This document shows positions 1 through 8,694 of a DNA stretch of 64,000 nucleotides, in pieces. The stretch lies in NCBI GenBank assembly GCA_015057825.1, contig SVDN01000009.1, positions 19,474 through 83,473 of the forward strand, read 5' to 3'. The translations under genes and the position numbers were made by a program. How positions within the stretch are numbered: the stretch's first letter is position 1; each line of letters opens with the position of its first letter. Source of the stretch: Lachnospiraceae bacterium (lineage in GTDB: Bacteria; Bacillota; Clostridia; Lachnospirales; Lachnospiraceae). The notes below the pieces were generated by a model that did no database searches, was not told the DNA's origin, and saw nothing but the letters and a program-made list of their open reading frames with translations.

Positions 1-1
1 T

Positions 2-352
2 ATTTTGTTCAACAAGGTACAGGTGCCTCATTACAATTATGTGGGGGATTCAATCCTTGGTTTTAAGGCTCATATGGGAGCAGGCTCCATTACATCAAAC
101 GTTAAATCCGACAAGACTTTGGTTGTGATTAAATCAAAGGATGAGGAGATTGAAACCGGCATCAAAAAAGTGGGAGCAATGCTTGGTGACAATGTAGAGG
201 TAGGTTGTAACAGCGTGCTTAACCCGGGAACAATTATCGGTAAAGATTCGCAAATTTATCCGGTTTCGTGCGTAAGGGGCGTTATCCCCGCAAACTCGAT
301 TTATAAATCACAGGATGATATTGTTACAAAATATAATATACATTGCTTTTAA
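2..352 (+). CDS. Left-handed beta-helix (hexapeptide repeat) acyl/nucleotidyl-transferase-like protein, C-terminal part
   Basis: The reading frame is open from the left edge, so only the last 116 or so residues are present and the start lies outside the window. The visible part has hexapeptide-repeat character (GAGSITSN, LGDNVEVGCNSVLNPGTIIG), the signature of left-handed beta-helix domains. Proteins ending this way, with GVIPxNSIYK near the C-terminus, are usually annotated in Lachnospiraceae as UDP-N-acetylglucosamine pyrophosphorylase-like. The following gene is glmS, which makes glucosamine-6-phosphate, so a role in the UDP-GlcNAc branch is reasonable, but the nucleotidyltransferase half is not visible. 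It could equally be a stand-alone acyltransferase. It ends 48 bp before glmS. Confidence 0.7.
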   Translation: MLFNKVQVPHYNYVGDSILGFKAHMGAGSITSNVKSDKTLVVIKSKDEEIETGIKKVGAMLGDNVEVGCNSVLNPGTIIGKDSQIYPVSCVRGVIPANSIYKSQDDIVTKYNIHCF

Positions 353-400
353 GTAATAAATGCATAGATAGTCAGATAATTAAAAAGAAAGAGAATTATT

Positions 401-2227
401 ATGTGTGGAATAGTTGGATACGCAGGAAAAGAACAATGTGCGGACATTTTGATTGACGCACTTTCAAAGCTTGAATACAGAGGTTACGATTCGGCAGGTA
501 TCGCGGTTTTCGAAAACGGCGTTATTAAAACCGAAAAATCAAAGGGTAAGCTTGCGGATTTAAAAGATAAGCTTGCAGCCGAAAACTCAAAACCGGAAGG
601 ATGTGTGGGTATCGGTCATACAAGATGGGCAACTCACGGTGAACCATCGGATGTCAACTCTCATCCTCACGGCAATGCCAATGTAACCATCGTTCATAAC
701 GGTATTATTGAAAATTACAAGGAAATCAAAGATTTTCTTCTTAAAAAAGGCTACAATTTCGACAGCGAGACAGATACGGAAACCGTAGCAAAGCTTCTTG
801 ATTATTTCTACGAGGGCAATCCTTTGGAGACAATTATCAAGGTTATAAGCGAAGTTCGCGGTTCTTATGCTTTGGGTATCTTGTTTAAAGATTTCCCTGA
901 TAAGATTTTTGCGGTTAGAAAAGAAAGCCCGCTTCTTATCGGTCTTGGTAAAACAAGCAACTTTATCGCATCCGATATGACGGCTCTTCTTAAATATACA
1001 AGAAATTATTACTTGCTTGAAGCTAACGAAATCGCCGTTATTTCAAGCGAAAATGTTGAAATTTTCGATACACACAAAAATCCTGTGGCAAAAGAAGTAA
1101 ATGTTGCCAACTGGGATGCTGACGCTGCGGAAAAAGGCGGATACGAGCATTTCATGCTTAAGGAAATCCACGAGCAGCCAACAGCAATCAAAACAACCAT
1201 TTCTCCTCGTATAAATGCCGGTATGCCTTATCTTGAGGAATCGGGACTTAACATGGAGGATTTAAAGAAATATCGTAAGATATTTATCGTTGCTTGCGGT
1301 ACCGCAATGCATGCCGGTATCGTAGGTAAATACATTATAGAAAAAATGGCGAGAGTGGAAGTTACCGTTGATATTGCATCGGAATTCAGATACAGAGACC
1401 CGATTCTTACAAGCGAAGATTTGGTCATCGTTATTTCACAGTCCGGTGAGACAGCGGATACTCTTGCGGCTCTTCGTCTTTCAAAAGAGGCGGGAGCAAA
1501 GACCATGGCAGTGGTAAATGTTAAGGGCTCTTCAATCGCAAGAGAAGCGGATATTGTAATTTACACCCATGCGGGTCCGGAGATTTCCGTTGCTTCAACA
1601 AAAGCTTACACGGTGCAGCTTTCCATTATGTATCTTCTTGCCTTTGAGCTTGCTTATGCAAAAGGCAGAATAAGTAAAGAACGTTGCGAGCAATATATTG
1701 CGGATTTTGTTAAGATTCCGGACATTATCGAAGATGTTATTAAATCCAGCGAAAAAAGCTGCCAGTTTGCGGCTTCAAAGCTTATGAATGCAGACAGTCT
1801 TCTTTATATAGGACGCGGACTTGACTATGCACTCAGCATGGAAGGTTCTTTAAAACTTAAAGAGATTTCTTACATTCATTCCGAAGCATATGCCGCAGGT
1901 GAGTTAAAACACGGTACAATTTCACTTGTTACAAGTGAAATGCCTGTAGTTGCAGTGGCTACACAATCGGATCTTTTTGAAAAGACCGTAAGTAACATAA
2001 AAGAAGTTAAGGCAAGAGGCGCAAAAGTTACTCTTATTTGCAAAGAATCAGATAATGTAGACGAAGATGTGGCGGATTATCTTGTTAAGTTGCCTGTTAT
2101 TGACGACGTATTTATGCCTATTTTGGCGTCGGTACCTTTGCAGCTTATTGCTTACTATACATCGGTTCTTAAAGGCTGCGATGTGGACAAACCTCGTAAC
2201 CTTGCAAAATCGGTTACTGTTGAATAA
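401..2227 (+). CDS. glmS: Glutamine--fructose-6-phosphate aminotransferase (isomerizing)
   Basis: A 608-residue cytoplasmic enzyme making glucosamine-6-phosphate from fructose-6-phosphate and glutamine, the entry step to UDP-GlcNAc and peptidoglycan. The protein starts MCGIVGYAG, so the N-terminal nucleophile cysteine of the class II glutaminase is exposed once Met is removed; GHTRWATHG and HNGIIENY follow in the same domain (about 1-220). Two SIS sugar-isomerase domains fill the rest (VACGTAMHAG, SQSGETADT, STKAYT), and the end is the conserved LAKSVTVE. Length is normal for the family. A purine-rich AAAGAAAGAG precedes the ATG. Only 48 bp separate it from the upstream gene, so there is no room for a glmS ribozyme; co-transcription with that gene is likely. 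Confidence 0.97.
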   Translation: MCGIVGYAGKEQCADILIDALSKLEYRGYDSAGIAVFENGVIKTEKSKGKLADLKDKLAAENSKPEGCVGIGHTRWATHGEPSDVNSHPHGNANVTIVHNGIIENYKEIKDFLLKKGYNFDSETDTETVAKLLDYFYEGNPLETIIKVISEVRGSYALGILFKDFPDKIFAVRKESPLLIGLGKTSNFIASDMTALLKYTRNYYLLEANEIAVISSENVEIFDTHKNPVAKEVNVANWDADAAEKGGYEHFMLKEIHEQPTAIKTTISPRINAGMPYLEESGLNMEDLKKYRKIFIVACGTAMHAGIVGKYIIEKMARVEVTVDIASEFRYRDPILTSEDLVIVISQSGETADTLAALRLSKEAGAKTMAVVNVKGSSIAREADIVIYTHAGPEISVASTKAYTVQLSIMYLLAFELAYAKGRISKERCEQYIADFVKIPDIIEDVIKSSEKSCQFAASKLMNADSLLYIGRGLDYALSMEGSLKLKEISYIHSEAYAAGELKHGTISLVTSEMPVVAVATQSDLFEKTVSNIKEVKARGAKVTLICKESDNVDEDVADYLVKLPVIDDVFMPILASVPLQLIAYYTSVLKGCDVDKPRNLAKSVTVE

Positions 2228-2259
2228 AGATTTTATCAAGCTTGATAATTAATCTTTAT
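2226..2259 (+). terminator. Putative terminator hairpin after glmS
   Basis: Overlapping the glmS stop codon, AAAGATT (2226-2232) pairs with AATCTTT (2251-2257), and an inner TATCAAG/CTTGATA stem (2234-2247) closes the hairpin. The T-run after it is short, so it may be a weak terminator or a stability hairpin. Confidence 0.4.
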
Positions 2260-2305
2260 TTAAGTAAAATAGTAATTAGTTTTACGGATAATAAACAAAA
2301 ACTTT

Positions 2306-2334
2306 TTGAAAGCCTTTTTGGCATCATTCATTAT
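2306..2334 (+). promoter_or_regulatory. Candidate sigma-A promoter for pckA
   Basis: TTGAAA (2306-2311), a 17-bp spacer and CATTAT (2329-2334) lie about 30 bp before the pckA start. The -35 matches 5 of 6 and the -10 matches 4 of 6 consensus bases. It is downstream of the glmS hairpin, as expected for a separate unit. Confidence 0.35.
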
Positions 2335-2364
2335 GAAAAAAATTTTTAGAAAAAGGAGAGAAAT

Positions 2365-4020
2365 ATGTCAACAAAAGCGTTTTACAAAAAAAGCGAAATA
2401 GGTCCGGGCAAAGTGGGCTTCTCAAAGACACGTTCTATCATCGAAGCTGCTTTCTACGGCAACAATGTTGTTAAAGTTAACAATTTACAGGAAGCTTACG
2501 AGCTTGCTAAAAATTCACCGGGCACCGTGGTAACGGATATGCCTGTATATAACGGAGAATCTTTCGGTCTTCCAAAAGATGCTCAGGTTCTTTTGTTTAA
2601 CGATGGTTCGGTAACAGGTAGATGTGCCGCAGCAAGAAGAATTATCGGCGAGCCTGATGTTAATCAAACAGATCTTGATAAAAAACTTATGGATGCCGTT
2701 TACGATACAAGATGGCAGACAATGTACCATGCTGAAGTTTACATCGGCTTGGATCCTGAATTTATGGTTAAAGCGCATCTTCTTATTCCGGAAGGAGAAG
2801 AAAACATCCTTTATTCTTGGATGTTAAACTTCCAGTATATGTCTGAAGAATATCAGAAGATGTATGCAGGTTCAAAAGCAATCGAAAACGAAGCTGACAT
2901 TTACATTTTCTCCGATCCTCAGTGGGCTCATGATGAGCATCCTTTGGGTCTTACATATTTTGATACAGAGCACAACTGTGCCGCACTTCTCGGTATGAGA
3001 TATTTCGGTGAGCACAAAAAAGGTACTCTTACAATTGCTTGGGCTATCGCCAACAGACACGGCTATGCAAGCTGCCACGGCGGTCAGAAACGTTACAAAC
3101 TCTCAGACGGAAGCACATACGTTGCATCTGTATTCGGTCTTTCGGGCTCGGGTAAATCAACACTTACACATGCTAAACACGGCGGCAAATATGATGTAAC
3201 GGTTCTTCATGATGATGCATTTATCATTAATACGGAAACATGTTCATCAATTGCTTTGGAGCCTACATATTTTGATAAAACAGCTGACTACCCTGTAGAC
3301 AGCCCTGATAACAAATATCTTCTTACAGTTCAAAACTGCTCGGCTACAATGGACGAAGACGGCAAAATCGTGGTTGTAACAGAGGATGTAAGAAACGGTA
3401 ACGGTCGTGCCATTAAGTCAAAACTTTGGTCACCGAACAGAGTAGACAAGATTGAAGAACATGTGGATGCTATTTTCTGGATTATGAAAGATCCTACAAT
3501 TCCACCTGTAGTTAAACTTAAAGGCGCATCACTTGCAGCTGCAATGGGCGCAACACTTGCTACAAAACGTTCATCTGCAGAGCGTCTTGCACCGGGCGTA
3601 GATCCTGATGCTTTGGTAGTTGAGCCATACGCAAATCCATTCAGAACATATCCTTTGGCTAACGACTACAGCAAGTTCAAAAAACTCGTTGAAGAAAAGA
3701 ACGTTGATTGCTATATCGTTAACACAGGCGATTTCATGGGCAAGAAAGTTCAGCCAAAAGATACACTTGGTGTTCTTGAAGCTATCGTTGAAAAACGTGC
3801 TGAGTTTAAACAGTGGGGTCCTTTCTCTGACATCGAAATCTTCGAGTGGGAAGGCTTTGTTCCTGATATGAACGACAAAGATTACCTTGCAAAACTTAAA
3901 GCAAGAATGAAAGACAGACTTGATTTCATCGAATCCAAAAACACTCTTAAGGGAGGTTATGACAAGCTTCCTGAAGATGCTTACGAAGCAATCAAGAAAG
4001 TTATCGATGAATTAAAATAG
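2365..4020 (+). CDS. pckA: Phosphoenolpyruvate carboxykinase (ATP), divergent clostridial type
   Basis: A 551-residue enzyme predicted to interconvert oxaloacetate plus ATP with PEP, CO2 and ADP. The kinase-1a P-loop FGLSGSGKSTL is at about residues 257-267, near-identical to the ATP-PEPCK signature. Other family landmarks are recognisable but altered: VTGRCAAARR where most members have TGRSPKDK, YFGEHKKGTLT for the YxGExKK metal-site region, CHGGQ for the MHCSAN histidine region, and HDDAF for the aspartate-rich kinase-2 motif. The C-terminal NPFRTYPL block is typical of this subgroup. It is preceded by AAAAGGAGAG. In anaerobic gut and rumen bacteria the enzyme often runs in the carboxylating, ATP-gaining direction; that is inference here. 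A bidirectional terminator follows. Confidence 0.88.
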   Translation: MSTKAFYKKSEIGPGKVGFSKTRSIIEAAFYGNNVVKVNNLQEAYELAKNSPGTVVTDMPVYNGESFGLPKDAQVLLFNDGSVTGRCAAARRIIGEPDVNQTDLDKKLMDAVYDTRWQTMYHAEVYIGLDPEFMVKAHLLIPEGEENILYSWMLNFQYMSEEYQKMYAGSKAIENEADIYIFSDPQWAHDEHPLGLTYFDTEHNCAALLGMRYFGEHKKGTLTIAWAIANRHGYASCHGGQKRYKLSDGSTYVASVFGLSGSGKSTLTHAKHGGKYDVTVLHDDAFIINTETCSSIALEPTYFDKTADYPVDSPDNKYLLTVQNCSATMDEDGKIVVVTEDVRNGNGRAIKSKLWSPNRVDKIEEHVDAIFWIMKDPTIPPVVKLKGASLAAAMGATLATKRSSAERLAPGVDPDALVVEPYANPFRTYPLANDYSKFKKLVEEKNVDCYIVNTGDFMGKKVQPKDTLGVLEAIVEKRAEFKQWGPFSDIEIFEWEGFVPDMNDKDYLAKLKARMKDRLDFIESKNTLKGGYDKLPEDAYEAIKKVIDELK

Positions 4021-4047
4021 TTAATTATTCGATTTGATTAAAAGATA

Positions 4048-4081
4048 AAAAATAAGCGGTTTTCAAAAACCGCTTATTTTT
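4048..4081. terminator. Bidirectional intrinsic terminator between pckA and the convergent ABC operon
   Basis: A perfect 16-bp inverted repeat (4048-4063 with 4066-4081) with GC core AAGCGG/CCGCTT and A/T flanks on both sides. It would give a U-tail in either direction and sits exactly between convergent genes. Confidence 0.92.
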
Positions 4082-4090
4082 ATGCTTTTA

Positions 4091-6271
4091 TTAATCGTAA
4101 CTAGTAATCGTCTCATTCAAGTCATAATTATAGGGATTTCTGTCGTGTGTCATTTGAATGAGTGTCTTATATTGTTCGTTTGTTATCGGCAATATAAGAA
4201 ATTTGGTTTCGGATGACTCTGATTTTACATTATCGAAACTTGTATAAGAAACATTGATTAACTGCATATCAGAGTTGAATTTGTTGTCTTTTGCCGACTC
4301 CAAAAAGGATATTATGCTTTGCATTTCTTCATCCGAGTAATCCCTGCTGATATTTAACGGATTATAATTAAAATCGTTAAATGTCTTTTTCATAGTGATA
4401 GAGACTTGATCCACATTGTATTGCATGATACCGAAGATATCCAGTGTAATGTCTTTGCAACCCTCATCGCTTAAAACATCATTCTTTAATTCAGCTATAA
4501 CTTTATCTATATCTTTGCTTTCATTTTCCATTAAGAAAGTAAAATATTTTTCCGCTATTTCGGGCATATCGCTTTTTATCGGAATAGAAGCGGTATAGCT
4601 GCTTTTATCGTCATATATGTTAACAAATATTGTAGTATAAACGGTTTGCGATTCGTTATTTGTAAAAATCGCATTTTTAAGTAAATCTTTATGAGACATG
4701 GAATTATAATAATCATAAATCATATTATATAATTCTTTTGTCTGCTTGCCGGTTAATGCATATGGCGAATCAATGTAAATATAGGAGTTATCTTCTATTT
4801 CGTCGTATTTAGGTATGTATTTGATGTTGTTTACATAATCCGGATCTTCGGTCAATCTGTCAATAATTGTCTTTAAGTCCTCATTGTCAAGAGTTATGAT
4901 TCGCTGTTTTGACAGACCATCGCTGTTAATGTTTACTGCAAGATAATGATCGTCATAATCCAAGTATTTGTATTCTCTTACATATTCGCAATTTTCTTTT
5001 AAAGCATCGGAGATTATTTCTTTTATCTTATCATCCGTAATTTTGTAATTCTTGGTACCGGTCAAAAAGTAGGAATTATCATTGCTCATATAATTACCGT
5101 TTAAGCTTGATTCGCAAAAATCGATGTTTATATATTCTATTTCATCTTTTGTTGGCTGATAATTCAATATGCTATTGTAGCCAATATACATAAAGAGTAA
5201 AATAAGCATATTTGCAATTGCCACGAAAAGCAGCTGTTTTGCGGATTTGGCCAGATTTTTCGCAGATTTTGTGGCTATTATGTCATAGACAAAATATACA
5301 ACAATCGCAACTACATATAGTATTACGATTAAGAAAACAATAATTTCCGAATAATTACTGTCAAATATAATACTGTTGGCAATTAAATAAATAGGAGCAA
5401 GGCATATAACAAGGCAGATTATAATACGGAATGCAGCCTGCAAAGCCGGTGTCGGAGCCGCAAGCCCCGCACTTTCGCTTTTTCTTTTCTTGAAAACGAA
5501 AAGAGCGATTATTAAATATATAAATCCCAGTACAAGTGTATATATTATGCTTTTTAAGCTAAACAGCCCATTAGTTAAGCCTAAAATCGTTGTATATGTT
5601 GAAAAATAAATGTTATAAGAGCTGTCAATAAAAGGCAATGACATTAAGTCGCCTCTGACAATAGGAATATTGCCGATTACAATTGCAGTAGTTACGGTTA
5701 TTACGATTCTTGGTATTAAAAGAATCATAAAGGACACAACAAAGTTGTTGAAAATATTTCCCGTTAAGCTCATGGCCAATGAAACCGTTGCCACAAGATA
5801 AAATGAAGTAACCAAAACACCTATGGAAACCACTAAGATGCTTGAGCTGCTTACCACATAGGTTGATGACATAAAAAGTGATGTGATAACACTTATTAAA
5901 GTTGAACCCACCGTTAGCAATACAATCCAAAACATTATGCCGGTTACCATTGAAACAAAGATTGTGCTTCTTTTTTTAGGTACCGCATGGAAATAATCGC
6001 AGGCATTTCTGTGATTTAAAAAGTTGAATACTACCAATGTGAATATTGGCGCAAAAGCAAAATAAATCAAGAAAATAAAGGGATGTACGTCGTATAGAGT
6101 GTAGTTGCGAACACCCACATTTCCACCGTCTACGGCATTTGTATTCATAAGGTAAATAAGAATCGGAAAAGCGATTGCTTCGATTGAAAGTATTACGGCA
6201 AGAGTGATGCCCAGTACTTTTAATCGCCTTATGGTATCTTTTATTATTGCAAAATCAAATAATTTATTCAT
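4091..6271 (-). CDS. ABC transporter permease, ABC-2-like with large C-terminal domain
   Basis: A 726-residue integral membrane protein. I start it at the ATG at 6271 because AGGGGAGGAATTTTG lies just upstream; a longer frame to 6310 would overlap the ATPase gene. The N-terminal 400 residues hold several hydrophobic segments (about 20-40, 65-90, 100-135, 150-170, 190-220, 260-280, 300-330, 335-360), then a last segment near 375-395. About 320 polar residues follow, rich in Asp, Asn and Tyr, probably outside the membrane. It forms a complex with the ATPase encoded immediately upstream, in an operon with a YtrA-type GntR regulator. Such Firmicute operons respond to cell-envelope stress or antibiotics; the substrate is not evident from sequence. 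Confidence 0.85.
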   Translation of the reverse strand: MNKLFDFAIIKDTIRRLKVLGITLAVILSIEAIAFPILIYLMNTNAVDGGNVGVRNYTLYDVHPFIFLIYFAFAPIFTLVVFNFLNHRNACDYFHAVPKKRSTIFVSMVTGIMFWIVLLTVGSTLISVITSLFMSSTYVVSSSSILVVSIGVLVTSFYLVATVSLAMSLTGNIFNNFVVSFMILLIPRIVITVTTAIVIGNIPIVRGDLMSLPFIDSSYNIYFSTYTTILGLTNGLFSLKSIIYTLVLGFIYLIIALFVFKKRKSESAGLAAPTPALQAAFRIIICLVICLAPIYLIANSIIFDSNYSEIIVFLIVILYVVAIVVYFVYDIIATKSAKNLAKSAKQLLFVAIANMLILLFMYIGYNSILNYQPTKDEIEYINIDFCESSLNGNYMSNDNSYFLTGTKNYKITDDKIKEIISDALKENCEYVREYKYLDYDDHYLAVNINSDGLSKQRIITLDNEDLKTIIDRLTEDPDYVNNIKYIPKYDEIEDNSYIYIDSPYALTGKQTKELYNMIYDYYNSMSHKDLLKNAIFTNNESQTVYTTIFVNIYDDKSSYTASIPIKSDMPEIAEKYFTFLMENESKDIDKVIAELKNDVLSDEGCKDITLDIFGIMQYNVDQVSITMKKTFNDFNYNPLNISRDYSDEEMQSIISFLESAKDNKFNSDMQLINVSYTSFDNVKSESSETKFLILPITNEQYKTLIQMTHDRNPYNYDLNETITSYD

Positions 6272-6293
6272 AATCAAAATTCCTCCCCTTGCT

Positions 6294-7196
6294 TTACAGT
6301 GGCAATACATTGTCGAATGTGTAGCCTAAACTTTCCGTCTCGTAAGTAAATACTTCTTCCAAAGAAAGGGGAAGAACATCAAGAAGTATAGGATTCATGG
6401 CTTTGAGCTTATTAACCGTTTCATCCTTATCTCCTCTTATAATGAGGCTTGCAACGGAAGCTGTTTTTGAAAAGTGAAGCATTTCGATGCCCGTAAATTT
6501 ATTTTTATCATAATCTTCATTAAAAGCGATTTGCACCTTAAAGAGAGAAGTTTTAAGGTTTTGAACGTCACTTTCGAATACAAGACCGCCGTTATGCAAA
6601 AGTGCAAGCTGATCGCATGTATCTTCAAGCTCACGAAGCGAGTGAGATGTAATGATCGCCGTTGCGTTTCTTTCTATTACGTCATTACAAATAAGCCCTT
6701 TTACAAGACTTCTCATAACCGGATCCAGTCCGTCAAAGGTTTCGTCAAAGAAGTAATAATCCGCCTGACATGAAAGAGCAAGAATGATTGCCACCTGTCT
6801 TTTCATACCCTTTGAAAAAGTGTTTATGGATGCAAACGGATTGAGTTTGAAAGAATCCGTAAGATACATAAATCTGTTCATATCGAAATTCTTGTAATAA
6901 GACTTGTAAAACTTTGCCATTTTGTCCATGGAGGAGCCGCTAAGGAAAAACAAATCATCCGGAACATAGGCAAGTTTTTCTTTTATTTTAGGATTTTCGT
7001 AAACTGCCTCATCATCTATAAGGATGCTGCCGCTTTCCGGTTTGTAAACACCCGTAATAATGCGAAGGAAGGTTGATTTGCCCGCACCGTTGGAACCAAC
7101 CATCCCATATATGCTTCCTTTGGGGATATTGCAGCTTATATTGTTTAATGCCGTAAAGTTGTTAAACTTTTTTGTGACATTTTCTGCTTTAATCAT
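6294..7196 (-). CDS. ABC transporter ATP-binding protein
   Basis: A 300-residue ATPase. The start at 7196 (MIKAENVTKKF) is chosen because AAGGGAGAG is positioned before it; an 18-residue longer version would overlap the GntR gene. Walker A is GSNGAGKST, the signature region is the variant FSKGMKRQ in place of LSGGQ, and Walker B is YYFFDETFDGLDP, followed by a switch histidine (SHS). The divergent signature and about 90 extra C-terminal residues resemble the YtrB/YtrE and BcrA-like subfamilies. It energises the permease encoded 22 bp downstream and lies 13 bp after the GntR gene, so all three are one transcript. Confidence 0.92.
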   Translation of the reverse strand: MIKAENVTKKFNNFTALNNISCNIPKGSIYGMVGSNGAGKSTFLRIITGVYKPESGSILIDDEAVYENPKIKEKLAYVPDDLFFLSGSSMDKMAKFYKSYYKNFDMNRFMYLTDSFKLNPFASINTFSKGMKRQVAIILALSCQADYYFFDETFDGLDPVMRSLVKGLICNDVIERNATAIITSHSLRELEDTCDQLALLHNGGLVFESDVQNLKTSLFKVQIAFNEDYDKNKFTGIEMLHFSKTASVASLIIRGDKDETVNKLKAMNPILLDVLPLSLEEVFTYETESLGYTFDNVLPL

Positions 7197-7209
7197 ATTA
7201 ACTCTCCCT

Positions 7210-7590
7210 TCAGCCCTTTGAATTCTTTGAATCATAGGCTTCATCAACACATTTTAAAACATCTTCTTTAGGAACCCCGGCAAGAGCCAGCTCGCCTATA
7301 AAATCGGTTAACTCCCCAAGTTTACCCGCTTTATTGGCACTGAGTACGTCGAGAGCATTTTCCGTAACATAGCAACCTCGGCCCGGAACGGAGTAGATAA
7401 TGCCTCGTCGGTCCAGCTCGGAATAGGCTTTTTGAATTGTGTTCGGATTGATTGACAATTCAATTGAAAGACCACGCACCGATGGTACCTGATCGCCTAT
7501 TTTTAATATTCCTTTTAAGACAAACGATTCAACCTGCTCGATTATTTGTTCGTAGACAGGAGTTCGCGACATAGTGTCTATTTGGAACAT
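7210..7590 (-). CDS. GntR family transcriptional regulator, YtrA subfamily
   Basis: A 126-residue repressor: an N-terminal winged helix-turn-helix of GntR type (PVYEQI, QVPSVRGLS, NPNTIQKAYSEL, GRGCYV; residues 10-78) with only a short helical tail of about 45 residues, the hallmark of the YtrA subfamily. It starts at 7590 behind a perfect AGGAGG. First gene of an operon with an ABC ATPase and permease. The promoter region holds AGTGTA-N13-TACACT, the operator type established for Bacillus YtrA, so negative autoregulation is expected, with release upon a cell-envelope-active signal. Confidence 0.93.
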   Translation of the reverse strand: MFQIDTMSRTPVYEQIIEQVESFVLKGILKIGDQVPSVRGLSIELSINPNTIQKAYSELDRRGIIYSVPGRGCYVTENALDVLSANKAGKLGELTDFIGELALAGVPKEDVLKCVDEAYDSKNSKG

Positions 7591-7655
7591 ATTAACCTCC
7601 TGTGGCTTAACTGACGTTAAGTCTTCTTTGCAACCTATACATATTACTAGTGAAT

Positions 7656-7684
7656 TTAGTGTACTATTATATGTAGTACACTAA
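7656..7684. promoter_or_regulatory. YtrA-type operator
   Basis: A perfect 11-bp inverted repeat, TTAGTGTACTA (7656-7666) and TAGTACACTAA (7674-7684), with a 7-bp spacer. Within it AGTGTA (7658-7663) and TACACT (7677-7682) are 13 bp apart, which is the AGTGTA-N13-TACACT pattern published for YtrA. It covers the region just downstream of the -10, so binding would block initiation. Confidence 0.88.
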
Positions 7685-7712
7685 TCATACACCATTTAAA
7701 ATCCCTTGTCAA
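7684..7712 (-). promoter_or_regulatory. Sigma-A promoter of the gntR-ABC operon
   Basis: On the minus strand, TTGACA (7712-7707), a 17-bp spacer and TATGAT (7689-7684). The -35 is a full consensus match and the -10 is 5 of 6. It abuts the operator. Confidence 0.85.
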
Positions 7713-7780
7713 TCGTGTAGTTTCAAATAAATTGCACCCCTTTAGTACAAATAATAAAACAATGTGAAATGGGCAAGCGG

Positions 7781-7809
7781 TAGATTTTTAAGCTCAAAAA
7801 TGGTATGAT
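7781..7809 (+). promoter_or_regulatory. Candidate promoter for folD (extended -10)
   Basis: TGGTATGAT (7801-7809) is an extended -10 (TGn plus TATGAT) 29 bp before the folD start. The spaced -35 (TAGATT, 7781-7786) is poor, as is common when an extended -10 is present. Confidence 0.4.
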
Positions 7810-7837
7810 ATTTCTAGTATGTTTTAAGGAGCAATTT

Positions 7838-8683
7838 ATGGCTGAAATTATTAAAGGAAAAGATGTTGCTGCTAAAATAAAAGAGCAAATTTCCAAAGAT
7901 TTAAAGAAACTTGAGGGTGTTAAACCAACACTTGCAATCGTTAGAATAGGAGAAAACGCAAGTGATGTTTCTTACGAGCGAGGAACCGTTAAAACCTGTG
8001 AAGAAGCAGGCATTGAATGCAAGGTTTTTGCCTATCCCGAAGATATTTCAATGGATGATTTCGTAAGAGAATTCAAAAGCATTAACGTAGATAAAGACAT
8101 TGACGGCATCTTGGTTTTCAGACCTATGCCTTCGCAAATCGATGAAAAGGCAATTTGCAATTTAATTGACCCCGAAAAAGATATGGACTGTATGAGTCCC
8201 GTTAACCAAGCAAAGGTGTTTTTGGGAGACGATAGCGGTTATGCACCATGTACGGCCGAAGCCGTTATGGAAATGATAGATTATTCCGGAGTGGAGATTG
8301 TCGGAGCAAATGCGGTTGTTATAGGCAGAAGCGAGGTTATAGGAAAACCCGTAAGCTTTATGCTTCTTAAGAAAAACGCAACCGTAAGCATTTGCCATTC
8401 TCACACAAAGGACATTAAAAAACTTATAGATGATGCGGATATAGTGCTTTGTGCCGTAGGCAAAGCCGGCTTTTTGACGGCGGATATGGTTAAAGATTCC
8501 AAGGATTTATCCGTATTTGATGTGGGCATTAATTTTGAAAACGGTAAAATGTGCGGTGATGTGGCCTATGATGAGGTTTTGCCGTATTGCAAAAACATTA
8601 CTCCGGTTCCCGGCGGTGTGGGCGGAGTAACCAATGTTGTTTTAAGCAGTCATGTGGTAAAGGCAGCGCTTAAAAAACACTAA
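7838..8683 (+). CDS. folD: FolD-like methylenetetrahydrofolate dehydrogenase (cyclohydrolase site altered)
   Basis: A 281-residue FolD family protein of C1-tetrahydrofolate metabolism; the ATG at 7838 follows AAGGAG. The NAD(P)-binding signature VVIGRSEVIGKPV and the C-terminal PVPGGVGGVTN are clear. Two active-site positions differ from characterised bifunctional FolD. The catalytic lysine four residues after the conserved Tyr (Y-x-x-x-K; Lys56 in human MTHFD1) is Thr50 here, in YERGTVK. The glutamine of the LVQLPLP motif (Gln100 in human) is replaced in LVFRPMP. KDMDCMSP replaces KDVDGFHP. Known mutagenesis at these positions mainly abolishes cyclohydrolase activity, so this may act chiefly as a dehydrogenase. 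It is probably transcribed with the next two genes. Confidence 0.88.
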   Translation: MAEIIKGKDVAAKIKEQISKDLKKLEGVKPTLAIVRIGENASDVSYERGTVKTCEEAGIECKVFAYPEDISMDDFVREFKSINVDKDIDGILVFRPMPSQIDEKAICNLIDPEKDMDCMSPVNQAKVFLGDDSGYAPCTAEAVMEMIDYSGVEIVGANAVVIGRSEVIGKPVSFMLLKKNATVSICHSHTKDIKKLIDDADIVLCAVGKAGFLTADMVKDSKDLSVFDVGINFENGKMCGDVAYDEVLPYCKNITPVPGGVGGVTNVVLSSHVVKAALKKH

Positions 8684-8694
8684 AGGGTGGTTTT

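Noticed and set aside
353-400. glmS ribozyme upstream of glmS
   Set aside because: Only 48 bp separate the genes and no glmS ribozyme core could fit; the ribozyme needs well over 100 nt.
6271-6310. Longer N-terminus for the ABC permease
   Set aside because: It would run into the ATPase gene and skips the GGGGAGG ribosome site that fits ATG 6271.
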